A stretch of DNA of 44,858 nucleotides from Bacteroidales bacterium (GCA_028724885.1 JAQYTJ010000006.1:1-44858), one strand, 5' to 3'; counted from the stretch's first letter, positions 34,841 through 44,123 are shown. Translations and numbers: made by a program. The notes: generated from the sequence alone by a model not told the origin.

Positions 34841-36841
34841 TTAATAGTTCATCCCTCTTCCAAGCTTTTGTTTAACAGCTAGTTGCAGCTTCTGCAGACG
34901 CATTATTTCGTCCATCACCTTTGGCTGGCCAGACTCATCCCCCTCTTTCTGAAGAGCCTCGAGCTGATTCCTGAGATCCGTCAGCCTGCGATCCAGACGG
35001 CAGGACTGGAACACCAGTATAGCCTTAGGAACATATTTCACGAGCCACGAGTCGTGCGACATCAGAGAGTCGCGTAAATCTTTTACCGACAATTTGTAAC
35101 GTTCATTGTTCGAGAGTTGTGCTGTCACGAAGGCTACCTGCCTATCCTCGCTGTCAAGCAAATGGCGGACAATAGCCTCCTGAGAGTAGCCATCGTAATA
35201 TTCCTTAGAATAGGCATTCCATATATTCCTGTAAATATCGTTGGTAAACTCCACATTGTCATCCTCAAGAGCCTGGCATATATAATCGAATACGGTCGGC
35301 GATTCCTCTTCTTTTTCATCTGGAACATCCGTCTCGAACACCAGCTTAGAAGTGCCATCCGTAAGCACGAAATTCAGCAGTCCCCTCTCACCTTTTCCCA
35401 TTATTGGATCTTTCTCCAAAGCCTCTACCCCATCGCCCAGAGTGAGCCGCTCCGCCTGAGGCTCATCTACACGAGGCTCCGTCCTTGCATAAGGCACATT
35501 CGAAGATGCTCTTGCCGCAGACTCTATATTCTTGGCGACAGACGAATCCACCCTCCCTGAGAGAGCCTCCCTTCTAATGCCGAACCTTTCGCTCAAAGCA
35601 TCCAGATAAACTTCTCTCTTCACCATATCAGGAATAGATGCAATAGAATCAGCAATCTCATTAATTACTGTTGCACGCTTGATAGGATCTCTCTCGGTAC
35701 CATTCAATAAATATGTCGCCTTGAATTCCAGGAAATCCTGCTCTGCCCCGGCAAGGAAATCTTGCACTTCGGCAAGCGAGTGCTTTCTTGAATATGAGTC
35801 CGGATCGTCTCCGTCTGGAATCAGCACCACCCTCACGTTCATCCCTTCGCGAAGGAACATGTCTATTCCCCTCAGAGCCCCATGTACGCCAGCATCGTCA
35901 CCATCGTACATCAACGTGACATTGGAAGTGAATCGTTTTATGAGCTGAATCTGCCCCTCAGTCAATGAAGTGCCGCTGGAAGCCACCACGTTCTTGATTC
36001 CTAACTGGTGCATGGAAAGAACGTCCAAGTACCCCTCGACCAAGTAGCACTTATCCTTATCCCCCATTTCTTTCTTAGCATGCCAGATGCCGTACAGAGA
36101 CTTATTCTTAACGTAAATCTCCGATTCCTTGGAATTTACATACTTAGCATAAGGCTGGCCTTCCTCTTTCTTTTTCAATGTCCTAGCTCCGAAGGCAATG
36201 ACCCTGCCGCTAATCGAATGCACGGGGAACACTATCCTATCGTAAAACCTATCGTGCAGCTGGCCATCATTATCGTATCTAGCGCAAAGACCTGTGTCCA
36301 GAAGATATTCATCCTTATAACCAGCAGCCTTCGCCGCATCAGTGAAAGAGTGCCTGTCAGACGGTGCCCAGCCTAAGCCGTACTTCTCGATTGTTTCATC
36401 CTCTAACCCCCTAGAGTGGAAATACGCCAGTCCAACGTTACGCCCCTCATCCGTCCTCAGCTGCTCATGGAAGAACTTGCTGGCATATTCAGTGACAAGC
36501 AGCATGCTCTCCCTGCGCTGGCGATTGGCAATGTCCTCAGCAGTCTCTTCTTTCTCGTGTATTTCAATGTTGTATTTCTTAGCGAGATACCGCAGAGCTT
36601 CCACGTAGCTCATGTGCTCGTAATCCATCACGAAGCCAACTGCAGAACCCCCTTTATGGCAGCCGAAGCAGTAATATATTCCTTTGGATGGGACAACGTG
36701 GAACGACGGAGTTTTTTCGTTATGAAAAGGGCAGCATGCCCAATATTCCGATCCTCGGCGCCTCAACGATACGAAATCCCCAACCACCTCTTCAACTTTG
36801 GCAGTGTCCAGAATTTCTCGTACCGTCTCGTCAGGAATCAT
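34841..36841 (-). CDS. dnaG: DNA primase
   Basis: This 666-residue protein makes RNA primers for replication. The N-terminal zinc-binding domain uses C37, H40, C58 and C61 (CPFH and CFGCHKGG). The RNA polymerase core with Toprim fold includes [19 protein letters not shown] near 220, [12 protein letters not shown] near 265 and the metal-binding [13 protein letters not shown] near 315. The C-terminal helicase-interaction domain makes up the last 150 or so residues. Its start overlaps the end of the DUF308 gene by four bases (ATGA), so they are translationally coupled, and metG follows. Confidence 0.95.
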   Translation of the reverse strand: MIPDETVREILDTAKVEEVVGDFVSLRRRGSEYWACCPFHNEKTPSFHVVPSKGIYYCFGCHKGGSAVGFVMDYEHMSYVEALRYLAKKYNIEIHEKEETAEDIANRQRRESMLLVTEYASKFFHEQLRTDEGRNVGLAYFHSRGLEDETIEKYGLGWAPSDRHSFTDAAKAAGYKDEYLLDTGLCARYDNDGQLHDRFYDRIVFPVHSISGRVIAFGARTLKKKEEGQPYAKYVNSKESEIYVKNKSLYGIWHAKKEMGDKDKCYLVEGYLDVLSMHQLGIKNVVASSGTSLTEGQIQLIKRFTSNVTLMYDGDDAGVHGALRGIDMFLREGMNVRVVLIPDGDDPDSYSRKHSLAEVQDFLAGAEQDFLEFKATYLLNGTERDPIKRATVINEIADSIASIPDMVKREVYLDALSERFGIRREALSGRVDSSVAKNIESAARASSNVPYARTEPRVDEPQAERLTLGDGVEALEKDPIMGKGERGLLNFVLTDGTSKLVFETDVPDEKEEESPTVFDYICQALEDDNVEFTNDIYRNIWNAYSKEYYDGYSQEAIVRHLLDSEDRQVAFVTAQLSNNERYKLSVKDLRDSLMSHDSWLVKYVPKAILVFQSCRLDRRLTDLRNQLEALQKEGDESGQPKVMDEIMRLQKLQLAVKQKLGRGMNY

Positions 36842-37500
36842 TGCTCGTCAACTGTGTTGTCCTCTACTTTATGATATTCAGTCTCTACAGCATTACCAAT
36901 GCCAGCAGTATCCATTCCGTCTTTCTTCGTCTCCATGGTCTTGCTCGCAGGGCCGAATTTAATCTCGTATACCGTCTTCGCTTTGTTCATCCGCCATGTG
37001 GAGATCAAGTCCGAAACCCCATAAATAACCAGCAGGCAGCCGGCGACAATGCTCATCACCCTGATACCGAACGGATTGAATAGCAGCAAAATGCCACCTA
37101 TGATGCAGAATATTGACAAAACCAACGTGGCGAAACCAGCGCCTATGAGGCTCATCGCTCCCGACAGAGCCAGTAGCTGAATCGCTCCGAAGATGATTAG
37201 CAATATTCCAATGAAGTACACTATGAGGTTCGCGACCGCCTGAGGATAAAAAAAGAGAAGCAGGCCGAACACGATATCCACGATGGCATTAGTGATCATG
37301 AGTAGCATCGCACCGTCGTGTCGCTTCACGATTCCCCTGATAGCGGAAACCACGCCGGCTGCGATAAGAAAAGCAGCGATAATCTGCACTACAGTAATCG
37401 TGGCTTCGTTCACTACTACCATCACCAAACCAATGGCGATAGCCACAAGCGCCCTTAAGACGCTGTTAAAGTTTGACTTGTACCCAAATGTGACGAACAT
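36838..37500 (-). CDS. DUF308/HdeD-like membrane protein
   Basis: This 220-residue protein has six hydrophobic segments in three pairs (about residues 14-170), the arrangement of HdeD/DUF308 proteins (AIAIGLVMVVVNE, VDIVFGLLLFFYP, FCIIGGILLLFNPF). A polar C-terminal tail of 45 residues faces the cytoplasm. In enterobacteria HdeD relates to acid resistance, but most DUF308 proteins have no known function. It is the first gene of the DUF308-dnaG-metG operon and overlaps dnaG by four bases. Confidence 0.82.
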   Translation of the reverse strand: MFVTFGYKSNFNSVLRALVAIAIGLVMVVVNEATITVVQIIAAFLIAAGVVSAIRGIVKRHDGAMLLMITNAIVDIVFGLLLFFYPQAVANLIVYFIGILLIIFGAIQLLALSGAMSLIGAGFATLVLSIFCIIGGILLLFNPFGIRVMSIVAGCLLVIYGVSDLISTWRMNKAKTVYEIKFGPASKTMETKKDGMDTAGIGNAVETEYHKVEDNTVDEQ

Positions 37501-37523
37501 ATCTTTTCCATTTCAATGAACTA

Positions 37524-37531
37524 CAAATTTA
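37524..37531 (-). promoter_or_regulatory. -7 box (TAAATTTG) for the DUF308-dnaG-metG operon
   Basis: A perfect TAnnTTTG on the minus strand lies 24 bases before the DUF308 ATG. It drives an operon with primase and methionyl-tRNA synthetase genes. Confidence 0.6.
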
Positions 37532-37555
37532 AGAATTTTTGCTACATTCGTGAAT

Positions 37556-38413
37556 ATGATTTACGATACTCATGCCCATAGCCAGTTTTCATTCGATGGC
37601 GAACGCACTACTGTAGAGAAAAGCACGAAAGCAGCGATAGAAAAAGGATTGGGAGGGATATGTTTCACCGACCACTGTGATTTCTATATCCCACCGATGA
37701 AGGCCGATTTCGAGCCAATAGTGAACGAGGAATTCAACGTGCCTGCCCAGCAAGCTGAGATAGACAGGGTTCGCGGGCTAATCCTTGATGGGGAATATGG
37801 CAGGGCGGCAGCAAAAAAATTTAGGCTGCTGAAAGGCGTAGAGATAGGACTCTACAATTCCTGCAGGCTTAAGATAAAGGAATATGTCGCCAGCCACCAA
37901 TTCGATGAGATAATCGCTTCTGTGCATTACTTGGATAACGTTGACCCATACTGCGGAGGAGTTTACTACAAAGGGAAAAACTGGAAAGAAGCCTACGGCC
38001 ACTATCTGGAAACGATACTTAAGGAAGCTAAGTGGCTAGGTGACGGATTCGACATAATTGGACATTTAGACTACGTGGCTCGCTATGCGCCTTATCCAAA
38101 AGAAAGCATAACGTATCACGATTTCTCCGATTTATTCGATGAGCTGCTCACTTTCCTCGCTCAAAACGGGAAAGGGCTGGAAATAAATACGAAAACATAC
38201 AAAAAATATGGACTGAGAACCCCACAGCTGGACAGGGACATCCTCATACGCTTCATGGAGCTAGGCGGCGAGATTCTCACGCTCGGCTCAGACGCTCACG
38301 ACACAGAAAGAATCGGGGACAAATTCGATTACTATGCCCAGTTTATAAAATCTTGTGGTTTCCGCCGCCTTGGTCATTTCGAAAACCGCAAAGTCAAGCT
38401 CGTGAATATTTAA
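37556..38413 (+). CDS. PHP-family histidinol-phosphatase-like phosphoesterase
   Basis: This 285-residue protein starts at ATG 37556 (a GTG two codons earlier is less likely). The PHP metal site is seen as DTHAHSQFS at the N-terminus (H6, H8), TDHCDFY near 41, and the late GSDAHDTERIGD near 250. The HisJ-like layout (GVEIGLYNS, ASVHYLDN, IGHLDYVARYAP) favours histidinol-phosphate phosphatase, but no other histidine gene is near, so another phosphate ester is possible. A near-consensus -7 box (TACATTCG, 37543-37550) ends six bases before the ATG. The stop overlaps that of recQ by four bases. Confidence 0.87.
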   Translation: MIYDTHAHSQFSFDGERTTVEKSTKAAIEKGLGGICFTDHCDFYIPPMKADFEPIVNEEFNVPAQQAEIDRVRGLILDGEYGRAAAKKFRLLKGVEIGLYNSCRLKIKEYVASHQFDEIIASVHYLDNVDPYCGGVYYKGKNWKEAYGHYLETILKEAKWLGDGFDIIGHLDYVARYAPYPKESITYHDFSDLFDELLTFLAQNGKGLEINTKTYKKYGLRTPQLDRDILIRFMELGGEILTLGSDAHDTERIGDKFDYYAQFIKSCGFRRLGHFENRKVKLVNI

Positions 38414-40623
38414 TTAGCTATCTCACAAAGGAATTTTATGCGCACCAGCCTGATTTCCATCTCCTCATAATCAGGTCCTAAGATTTTCATTGCCTCCTCT
38501 ACAGAGTCCGAGACTGCATCTTCCTTGAAATAATTATAAATATCATCTATTACATCCTCGTCCACATTAGCGTTGATGTCATAGTTCAGATCCAGCTTCG
38601 TGCCTGAAGCCACAATTGCCTCTATCTCATTCAGGAGGTCTCCCATCTCCAGCCCTTTTGCCTCAGCGATGTCCTCCAGCGGTATCATGCGGTCTATGCT
38701 AGTAATTATATAAACCTTATCCGCAGCCTTCGACGGGGAAGACTTCACGACGAAATCCTCTGGACGGGTGATCTCATTTTCGTCCACGTATTTTTTTATG
38801 AGTTCTACGAACCCATGGCCGAACTTATTAGCCTTACCAGCACCGACACCCTGGCAGTTCTGCAACTCAGTAAGGCTGATAGGATAAAGGATTGACATGT
38901 CTTCCAGAGCCTGATCGCTGAATATTATCCATGGCTGCAGATGAAGTTTCTTAGAAACATCCTTACGCAAATCTTTTAGCATTGAAAGCAGCGCAGCATC
39001 TCCGCCTCCGCCACCTTTTATGCTAGATGCTATCGCAGCCTCATCATAATCGGCTTCATCAGCATTACTGCTAAGGAATTCCCTCTCTTTTACCAGACGA
39101 ATCTCGTATGGCTTTGCTGCGAACTCTTCGCCTTTCTTAGTCACGTAAATGAGACCGTAAGACTCTATCTCCTTCTCCAACAGATGCCCAACTAGCCCCT
39201 GATGAATGACCGATGTCCAGAACTTTTCATCATGCTTTGCCCCAGCTCCGAAAAGCACCAGCTTGTCATGCCTATAAGATTTGATTAGTGCATTTGACTT
39301 GCCAGCTAAAATTGCTGCCAGATGCTCCATCTTGAAATGCTCAGGCAAAGATTTTATCAGCCTTATGACTAGAAGCATCTCCTTCATGCCATCGAATGTC
39401 GGTTTAGGATTAAGGCAGTTGTCGCAAGCCCCACAGTTATCCCGAGAATAATCCTCGCCAAAATAGTTCAGTAGCAGCTTCCTGCGGCACTGGTTCGACT
39501 CAGCATACGCGACGGTCTCTATAAGAAGCTGGCTAGTGATTTCCTGCTCTGCGATAGGCTTGCCATGCTTGAGCTTTTCCAGCTTCTCAATGTCTTTATA
39601 GCTATAATAGGCGATGCAGTCAGCACCATCTCCGTCTCTGCCCGCACGGCCAGTTTCCTGATAATACCCTTCTATGCTTTTAGGGAAATCGTAATGAATG
39701 ACGAACCTTACGTCCGGCTTGTCAATACCCATGCCGAAAGCTATGGTAGCCACAATCACGTCCACATCTTGCATCAAGAACCTGTCCTGGTTCTCTGCAC
39801 GAACCTTTGCATCCAGGCCGGCATGGTAAGGAAGAGCTTTTATACCATTAATATTCAGAAGATTAGCTATCTCCTCCACCTTTTTTCGGCTAAGGCAATA
39901 TATAATCCCAGACTTCCCTGGATTTTTCTTGATATATTTTATTATGTCTTTCTCCGGCTCTATCTTGTCCTTAACCTCATAATAAAGGTTAGGACGATTA
40001 AATGACGACTTGAATATGTCAGCCCCCGTTATGCCCAGGTTTTTCAATATGTCGCTACGCACCTTAGGCGTAGCCGTAGCTGTTAGGGCGACGATAGGAG
40101 CACGGCCTATTTCTTCTACTATTTCCCTGATCCTCCTGTACTCAGGCCTGAAATCGTGCCCCCACTCAGAGATGCAGTGAGCCTCATCCACTGCATAGAA
40201 AGAAATTTTAATGTCTTTCAGTAATTCCACGTTGTCTTCCTTCGTCAACGACTCAGGAGCCACGTAGAGAAGCTTCGTGACGCCAGAATGCACATCCTGT
40301 TTAACTTCCTGAAGCTGAACCTTATTCAGTGAAGAATTAAGGAAATGAGCTATGCTGCCATTGTTATCGGAGACGAAACCACGAATGGCATCAACCTGGT
40401 TTTTCATGAGAGCTATCAACGGCGAGATTACGATAGCCGTTCCTTCCATCACGAGCGCCGGGAGCTGAAAACAAAGAGACTTGCCTGCGCCTGTCGGCAT
40501 AAGCACGAAAGTATCTCTTCCATCTAGAAGATTATGAATGATTTCTTCTTGATCTCCCTTGAAAGTATCGTATCCGAAAAACTCTTTCAATTTGGAGCGA
40601 AGCTGTACAGAATCTACATTCAT
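38410..40623 (-). CDS. recQ: ATP-dependent DNA helicase RecQ
   Basis: From ATG 40623 the protein has 737 residues; an ATG nine codons upstream (40650) overlaps a possible -7 box (TATATTTA), so the shorter start is preferred. It has Walker A TGAGKS near 50, the DEAH box in YAVDEAHCISEWGHDFRP, helicase motif VI QETGRAGRDG near 330, and the RecQ zinc-binding cysteines in CRRKLLLNYFGE and CGACDNC near 385-410. A winged-helix region and an HRDC domain follow (LEDMSILYPISLTELQNCQG near 600). It unwinds DNA in recombination and replication repair. Confidence 0.95.
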   Translation of the reverse strand: MNVDSVQLRSKLKEFFGYDTFKGDQEEIIHNLLDGRDTFVLMPTGAGKSLCFQLPALVMEGTAIVISPLIALMKNQVDAIRGFVSDNNGSIAHFLNSSLNKVQLQEVKQDVHSGVTKLLYVAPESLTKEDNVELLKDIKISFYAVDEAHCISEWGHDFRPEYRRIREIVEEIGRAPIVALTATATPKVRSDILKNLGITGADIFKSSFNRPNLYYEVKDKIEPEKDIIKYIKKNPGKSGIIYCLSRKKVEEIANLLNINGIKALPYHAGLDAKVRAENQDRFLMQDVDVIVATIAFGMGIDKPDVRFVIHYDFPKSIEGYYQETGRAGRDGDGADCIAYYSYKDIEKLEKLKHGKPIAEQEITSQLLIETVAYAESNQCRRKLLLNYFGEDYSRDNCGACDNCLNPKPTFDGMKEMLLVIRLIKSLPEHFKMEHLAAILAGKSNALIKSYRHDKLVLFGAGAKHDEKFWTSVIHQGLVGHLLEKEIESYGLIYVTKKGEEFAAKPYEIRLVKEREFLSSNADEADYDEAAIASSIKGGGGGDAALLSMLKDLRKDVSKKLHLQPWIIFSDQALEDMSILYPISLTELQNCQGVGAGKANKFGHGFVELIKKYVDENEITRPEDFVVKSSPSKAADKVYIITSIDRMIPLEDIAEAKGLEMGDLLNEIEAIVASGTKLDLNYDINANVDEDVIDDIYNYFKEDAVSDSVEEAMKILGPDYEEMEIRLVRIKFLCEIAN

Positions 40624-40733
40624 CTGGCCTTCAGCTATCTTTAACAACATAAATATAGATTAACTTTTTCTTTTTATCAAGATTTTCTAGTCTATTCTAG
40701 TCTATATTATTTAGTAATGTCAAGAATTTTTAC

Positions 40734-40741
40734 GATATTTG
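40734..40741 (+). promoter_or_regulatory. Near-consensus -7 box (GATATTTG) for the FKBP gene
   Basis: One mismatch from TAnnTTTG, with TTAG 19 bases upstream in the -33 position. The leader would be about 52 bases and A-rich. Just upstream, the string tctagtctat occurs twice in a row (about 40696-40715). Confidence 0.4.
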
Positions 40742-40800
40742 CAGCTCGAATGTCCCGTAAGACAAGGGATTAATTACGAAACTTATAAATTATAAATATC

Positions 40801-41613
40801 ATGAAAAGTCTTAAATTCTTCGCAGCCGCAATGGTTCTAGTTGCTTCCGTGTCCTGCAACTCAGGGAAGAAAGCATCCAACAGTGGTGCTGGGAACGATA
40901 GCACTGCCGTCGTGCAAAGCACCGTAAATCCAGCAAGCCTCAAACCTGCAAAATCTCTTGTAGATTCTGTCAGCTATCTGCTTGGCATCAACTGGGGAAG
41001 CATGGTTAAAGGTTATAACTTTGGCGACCTCAATTATAAGCAAGTAATGAAAGGAATCAACGATTTCGTTAATGCTAAAGGTAACCAGCGAGATACCAAT
41101 TTCGTAAAACAGTTCAGGATTAGTCCTGAGCAGATGGGGGAGATCATCAACAGCTATCTTGAGAAAAGACAGATGTACGTAGCTGCAGTCAACAAACTTG
41201 ACGAGGACAAATTCCTTGAGGCAAACAAGGCCAAGGACGGCGTAAAGGTAACCGAAAGCGGCCTTCAGTACATTCTCCACGATGCCGGAACAGGCGAGCA
41301 GCCAGGTTCTAAGGACACAGTATATGTTCACTACAAACTGTCTAACAAAGACGGCGAAGTCATCGAGGAAGTTAAAGATGGAGACAATTCTGCAATGCTG
41401 CTTCTAAACAGGGTGATTCCGGGCTGGACTGAGGGACTCCAGCTCCTCAAAGAAGGCGGGAAAGCTACTCTTTACGTTCCTTCAAGGCTTGGCTATGGCG
41501 AGCGTGGAAATCAGGGCATCGAGCCTAACTCTCCTCTCGTCTTCGAGATCAAGCTCGATTCAGTAAAGCATTACATAGAGCCAGCTCCGGCTGAGGATAC
41601 GGCTAAGAAATAA
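40801..41613 (+). CDS. FKBP-type peptidyl-prolyl isomerase lipoprotein
   Basis: This 270-residue protein has a lipoprotein signal with lipobox SVSC (cysteine at residue 19). An FKBP N-terminal dimerisation domain (about residues 55-145, helical, with LGINWGSMVKGYNF) comes next, and then an FKBP catalytic domain (about 155-260; TVYVHYKLSNKDGEVIEE, VIPGWTEGLQLLKEGGKA, LGYGERGNQGIEPNSPLVFE). This is the Mip/FkpA layout: an envelope chaperone that speeds proline isomerisation during folding. A short polar tail ends the protein. It is monocistronic, with a terminator at 41640-41670. Confidence 0.93.
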   Translation: MKSLKFFAAAMVLVASVSCNSGKKASNSGAGNDSTAVVQSTVNPASLKPAKSLVDSVSYLLGINWGSMVKGYNFGDLNYKQVMKGINDFVNAKGNQRDTNFVKQFRISPEQMGEIINSYLEKRQMYVAAVNKLDEDKFLEANKAKDGVKVTESGLQYILHDAGTGEQPGSKDTVYVHYKLSNKDGEVIEEVKDGDNSAMLLLNRVIPGWTEGLQLLKEGGKATLYVPSRLGYGERGNQGIEPNSPLVFEIKLDSVKHYIEPAPAEDTAKK

Positions 41614-41639
41614 TTCATTTGCAGAACATCAATTGAAGC

Positions 41640-41670
41640 CTGCCGGGTTCAATTGCCTGGCAGATTTTTT
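41640..41670 (+). terminator. Intrinsic terminator after the FKBP gene
   Basis: CTGCCGGG (41640-41647) pairs with CCTGGCAG (41656-41663) using one G-U pair around an 8-base loop, followed by ATTTTTT. It lies 27 bases after the FKBP stop. Confidence 0.75.
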
Positions 41671-41699
41671 GATGAATAAGCAAACCCGAAAAATATTTA

Positions 41700-42089
41700 A
41701 TGAGTATGCCAAATCTTGAAATAGAAGGCCGTATAAGCCAGAAATTCAACGTCATCAGCGGACATAGCGCCAGGGGTCCTTGGAAAAAGCAGGATTTTCT
41801 GGTCGAGTACCCTGATGGAAACTACACTTCTAAAACTCTATTCACTGCTTTCGGGGATAATTTAGTCGCCGAGCTAGATAAATTCGCCGTAGGAGACCAA
41901 GTTAGGGTTTCATTTAACGTGCGCGCTAGGGAATATAATGGACGCTGGTACAACGATATACGCGCCTGGAGAATCTCTTCTGATCAAGGAGCGAGTGCAC
42001 AGACTCCGCATCAACAGGCTGCGCCATCCCCTTCCATAGATGATATGCCAGAGACTAGTTCTAGCGAAAGTGAAGACTTGCCATTCTAG
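41700..42089 (+). CDS. DUF3127 protein with SSB-like OB fold and acidic tail
   Basis: This 129-residue cytoplasmic protein matches DUF3127, small OB-fold proteins of this phylum. The fold region runs from about residue 5 to 95 (EGRISQKFNVISGHSARGPW, TLFTAFGDNLVAELDKF, RAREYNGRWYNDIRAWRI). A disordered linker rich in Gln, Pro and Ser follows, and the C-terminus is SEDLPF. This tip resembles the acidic tail of single-stranded DNA-binding protein, which recruits repair and replication proteins. A role on single-stranded DNA is therefore suggested but not proven. ATG 41700 is followed by another at 41706. It is convergent with miaA. Confidence 0.8.
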   Translation: MSMPNLEIEGRISQKFNVISGHSARGPWKKQDFLVEYPDGNYTSKTLFTAFGDNLVAELDKFAVGDQVRVSFNVRAREYNGRWYNDIRAWRISSDQGASAQTPHQQAAPSPSIDDMPETSSSESEDLPF

Positions 42090-42099
42090 AGTGGATAAT

Positions 42100-42960
42100 T
42101 CATAAATCAATCCATCTGATGGATTGATCCTTGCGCCACCAAGTCATCTGGCGCTTGGCATAATGACGAGTATTCCGCTGAATGAGGCGCACTGCCTCTT
42201 CCAGCGGGATTTTTTCATTAAGGTATTCAAACATCTCTTTGTATCCGACAGTCTGGAGAGCCTGACACTTGCGGTATGGCATGAGGGATCGAACCTCATC
42301 TTCAAGACCCGCCGATAGCATATTCAGAACCCTCTGATTAATTCTTGAATATAGCTCTTCTTTCGGCCGCCTGAGGCCTATTTTCTCAATCTTGAAGTTC
42401 CTTTCCCGCACGATGCCGGTTTTGAACGAAGAGAAAGGCTGACCTGCCTGGATGCATACTTCCAGCGCCCTTATTACCCTATGGCTGTTCTGGATATCTA
42501 TTTTTGAATATGTCGCAGGATCCAATCGCCGCAGCTGCTCTGCCAAAACGCCCAATCCTTCTTCTTTAAGCTGCTGCCAAAGCTCGTCCCGAAGCTGCTG
42601 ATTTCCGTCTGGCAGGTCATCCAGGCCTTTGCATACGGCATCAACGTACAGCATCGAACCACCAGCCATAACTAGGGTCTCGTGGCCTTCGCTGAATAAT
42701 TTTTCTATTAAAGGAATAGCCTGAAGCTCGTAATCACCAGCCGAGAATGTCTCCGTAACCGGTACTGTCTGGATGAAATAATGCTTCACTGCAGCAAGCA
42801 GTGAAGCATCTGGAACCGCAGTCCCTATCGTCATACTCTTAAAAATCTGCCTTGAATCGCAAGAGAATACCGGAGATCCATATTTAATGGCTTCTGAAAC
42901 GGCATATTCAGATTTTCCTACGGCAGTAGGCCCAAGGACTATCAGGAGGCGCCGCTCCAT
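42100..42960 (-). CDS. miaA: tRNA dimethylallyltransferase
   Basis: This 286-residue enzyme adds a dimethylallyl group to A37 of tRNAs that read UNN codons. The P-loop GPTAVGKS is at residues 10-17. The family blocks SCDSRQIFKSMTIGTA (near 33), GGSMLYVDAVCKGL (near 100), NSHRVIRALEVCIQAGQPFS (near 160) and the C-terminal QRNTRHYAKRQMTWWRKD are all present. The length is slightly below the usual 300. It begins three bases after the stop of the pRiA4b-ORF3-like gene on the same strand, so the two are cotranscribed. Confidence 0.95.
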   Translation of the reverse strand: MERRLLIVLGPTAVGKSEYAVSEAIKYGSPVFSCDSRQIFKSMTIGTAVPDASLLAAVKHYFIQTVPVTETFSAGDYELQAIPLIEKLFSEGHETLVMAGGSMLYVDAVCKGLDDLPDGNQQLRDELWQQLKEEGLGVLAEQLRRLDPATYSKIDIQNSHRVIRALEVCIQAGQPFSSFKTGIVRERNFKIEKIGLRRPKEELYSRINQRVLNMLSAGLEDEVRSLMPYRKCQALQTVGYKEMFEYLNEKIPLEEAVRLIQRNTRHYAKRQMTWWRKDQSIRWIDL

Positions 42961-42963
42961 GCC

Positions 42964-43578
42964 CTAGAGCAAAAGGTCTTCCGTGCCGTCGTAGACTTCC
43001 TTCCCGTCCTCATCGCCATCGTCCTTATAGTCATCGCCTTCCTTATCATCGTCTTCGTCCGCATCGACATCGCCTATACCAGCATCTTCATCTTCGCCCT
43101 TGTCATCTTCTTCCCCTAACGAATCCCAATCTGGCTTCTGGCCAGGGAGATGACGTTGAGAATCAGGCAGATCCTCGAAAGCCACATAACCGTTTTCAAA
43201 CTCTATCGGGTTTGGACCTTTTGAGTCGACTATAATAGGTACTCCTCCGTTGCCTTCCCTGATGCTCTCCAGAGTGACAATGACGCTTTTCTTGTTCAGG
43301 ACATCATAGAAATATATGAAAGACTTAACTCCGGCTTTAGCAGTCTGATCGACCGAGATCTTATCCACAGTCCCATTGCCAAGATCAAAAAGTCCATATC
43401 TGGCAACGACTCCGCCTACATCATCCAAAGCCTTGAACATGATGAGCTGATCCTGAGCGAATTCCATATCAGAACGCATTTGCTTATGGAAATCGTATAA
43501 AGTGGTGGCACCACTCATCTCGTAAATTCTGTAAAAGCCCTTAATACCGGCCAGAGTAACCCTGTAAGAGTAAATCAT
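42964..43578 (-). CDS. pRiA4b ORF-3-like protein with long acidic tail
   Basis: From ATG 43578 the protein has 204 residues; a TTG four codons upstream is ignored. The first 110 residues match the IS1096 TnpR/pRiA4b ORF-3-like fold (YRVTLAGIKGFYRIYEMSG, MRSDMEFAQDQLIMFKALDD, FIYFYDVLNKKSVIVTLE). The last 60 or so are almost all Asp, Glu and Gly, a strongly acidic, disordered tail. The family is named from mobile elements but is a common chromosomal gene in Bacteroidales. Its biochemical role is unknown. miaA follows in the same operon. Confidence 0.8.
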   Translation of the reverse strand: MIYSYRVTLAGIKGFYRIYEMSGATTLYDFHKQMRSDMEFAQDQLIMFKALDDVGGVVARYGLFDLGNGTVDKISVDQTAKAGVKSFIYFYDVLNKKSVIVTLESIREGNGGVPIIVDSKGPNPIEFENGYVAFEDLPDSQRHLPGQKPDWDSLGEEDDKGEDEDAGIGDVDADEDDDKEGDDYKDDGDEDGKEVYDGTEDLLL

Positions 43579-43587
43579 AATCGTAAA

Positions 43588-43607
43588 CAAAAGTAGTTAC
43601 AAAATTA
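43588..43607 (-). promoter_or_regulatory. Two overlapping -7 boxes (TACTTTTG, TAATTTTG) upstream of the pRiA4b-like/miaA operon
   Basis: The minus strand has perfect TAnnTTTG matches at 43588-43595 and 43600-43607. Either gives a short leader (about 5-20 bases) to ATG 43578. Confidence 0.45.
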
Positions 43608-43791
43608 CAAAAAATCCTAAACCATGTCAAATACAACATATCAGTCGTCAATAAGAAATACGGAAGCTCAATGCTTCCCAAAAAGGCGTTTACAATCAAC
43701 AGTGTACAAGACTCACCAATACGTTCGACAGAACGACACAGGATTATAAGGGCAAGCTATAAATTCCTCAGCCAGACAAAAAGCTAAATAC

Positions 43792-43818
43792 AAAAAAACA
43801 GCTGCATTTCTGCAACTG
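43792..43818 (-). terminator. Intrinsic terminator directly after tRNA-Ala
   Basis: On the minus strand CAGTTGCA (43818-43811) pairs with TGCAGCTG (43806-43799) with one G-U pair and the loop GAAA, followed by TTTTTTT. It lies 11 bases after the tRNA-Ala CCA end, so the rRNA transcript ends here. Between it and the next gene's promoter (43608-43791) I find no 23S or 5S sequence. Confidence 0.85.
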
Positions 43819-43829
43819 CCTGATTATCT

Positions 43830-43905
43830 TGGTGGAGATAAAGAGATTCGAACTCTTGACCCCCTGCTTGCAAAGCAGGTGCTCTACCAACTGAGCTATA
43901 CCCCC
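43830..43905 (-). tRNA. tRNA-Ala (anticodon TGC)
   Basis: The minus strand folds as a standard 76-base tRNA. The acceptor GGGGGTA pairs with TATCTCC (two G-U pairs), the D arm is AGCTCAGTTGGTAGAGC, the anticodon loop CTTTGCAAG gives TGC, and the T arm is AGAGTTCGAATCTCT. The 3' CCA is encoded. It is the usual second spacer tRNA of Bacteroidales rRNA operons. Confidence 0.97.
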
Positions 43906-43970
43906 ATTTCATATTGCGCAACAGCGAGGCTTGAACCATATGTCCATATGCCACCAACCGTCTGCTTTAG

Positions 43971-44044
43971 TAGGCCCTGGCAGAGTTGAACTGCCGACCT
44001 CTACATTATCAGTGTAGCGCTCTAACCAACTGAGCTAAGAGCCT
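43971..44044 (-). tRNA. tRNA-Ile (anticodon GAT)
   Basis: The minus strand folds as a tRNA. The acceptor AGGCTCT pairs with AGGGCCT, the D arm is AGCTCAGTTGGTTAGAGC, the anticodon loop CTGATAATG gives GAT, and the T loop is TTCAACT. After the discriminator A the bases are CTA, so CCA is not encoded, unlike the neighbouring tRNA-Ala. It lies between 16S rRNA and tRNA-Ala. Confidence 0.96.
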
Positions 44045-44065
44045 ATATAATAAAGAAGGAATAGT

Positions 44066-44084
44066 ACAAGGATCGAATCCTTGT
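44066..44084 (-). other. Hairpin in the 16S to tRNA-Ile spacer
   Basis: ACAAGGAT and ATCCTTGT form an 8-bp stem with a 3-base loop between the 16S 3' end and tRNA-Ile. It may be part of the rRNA processing or antitermination structure. Confidence 0.4.
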
Positions 44085-44123
44085 CTGCATCGCGGGCGTC
44101 GCCGGATGTCGTCCAGGGCTCCA

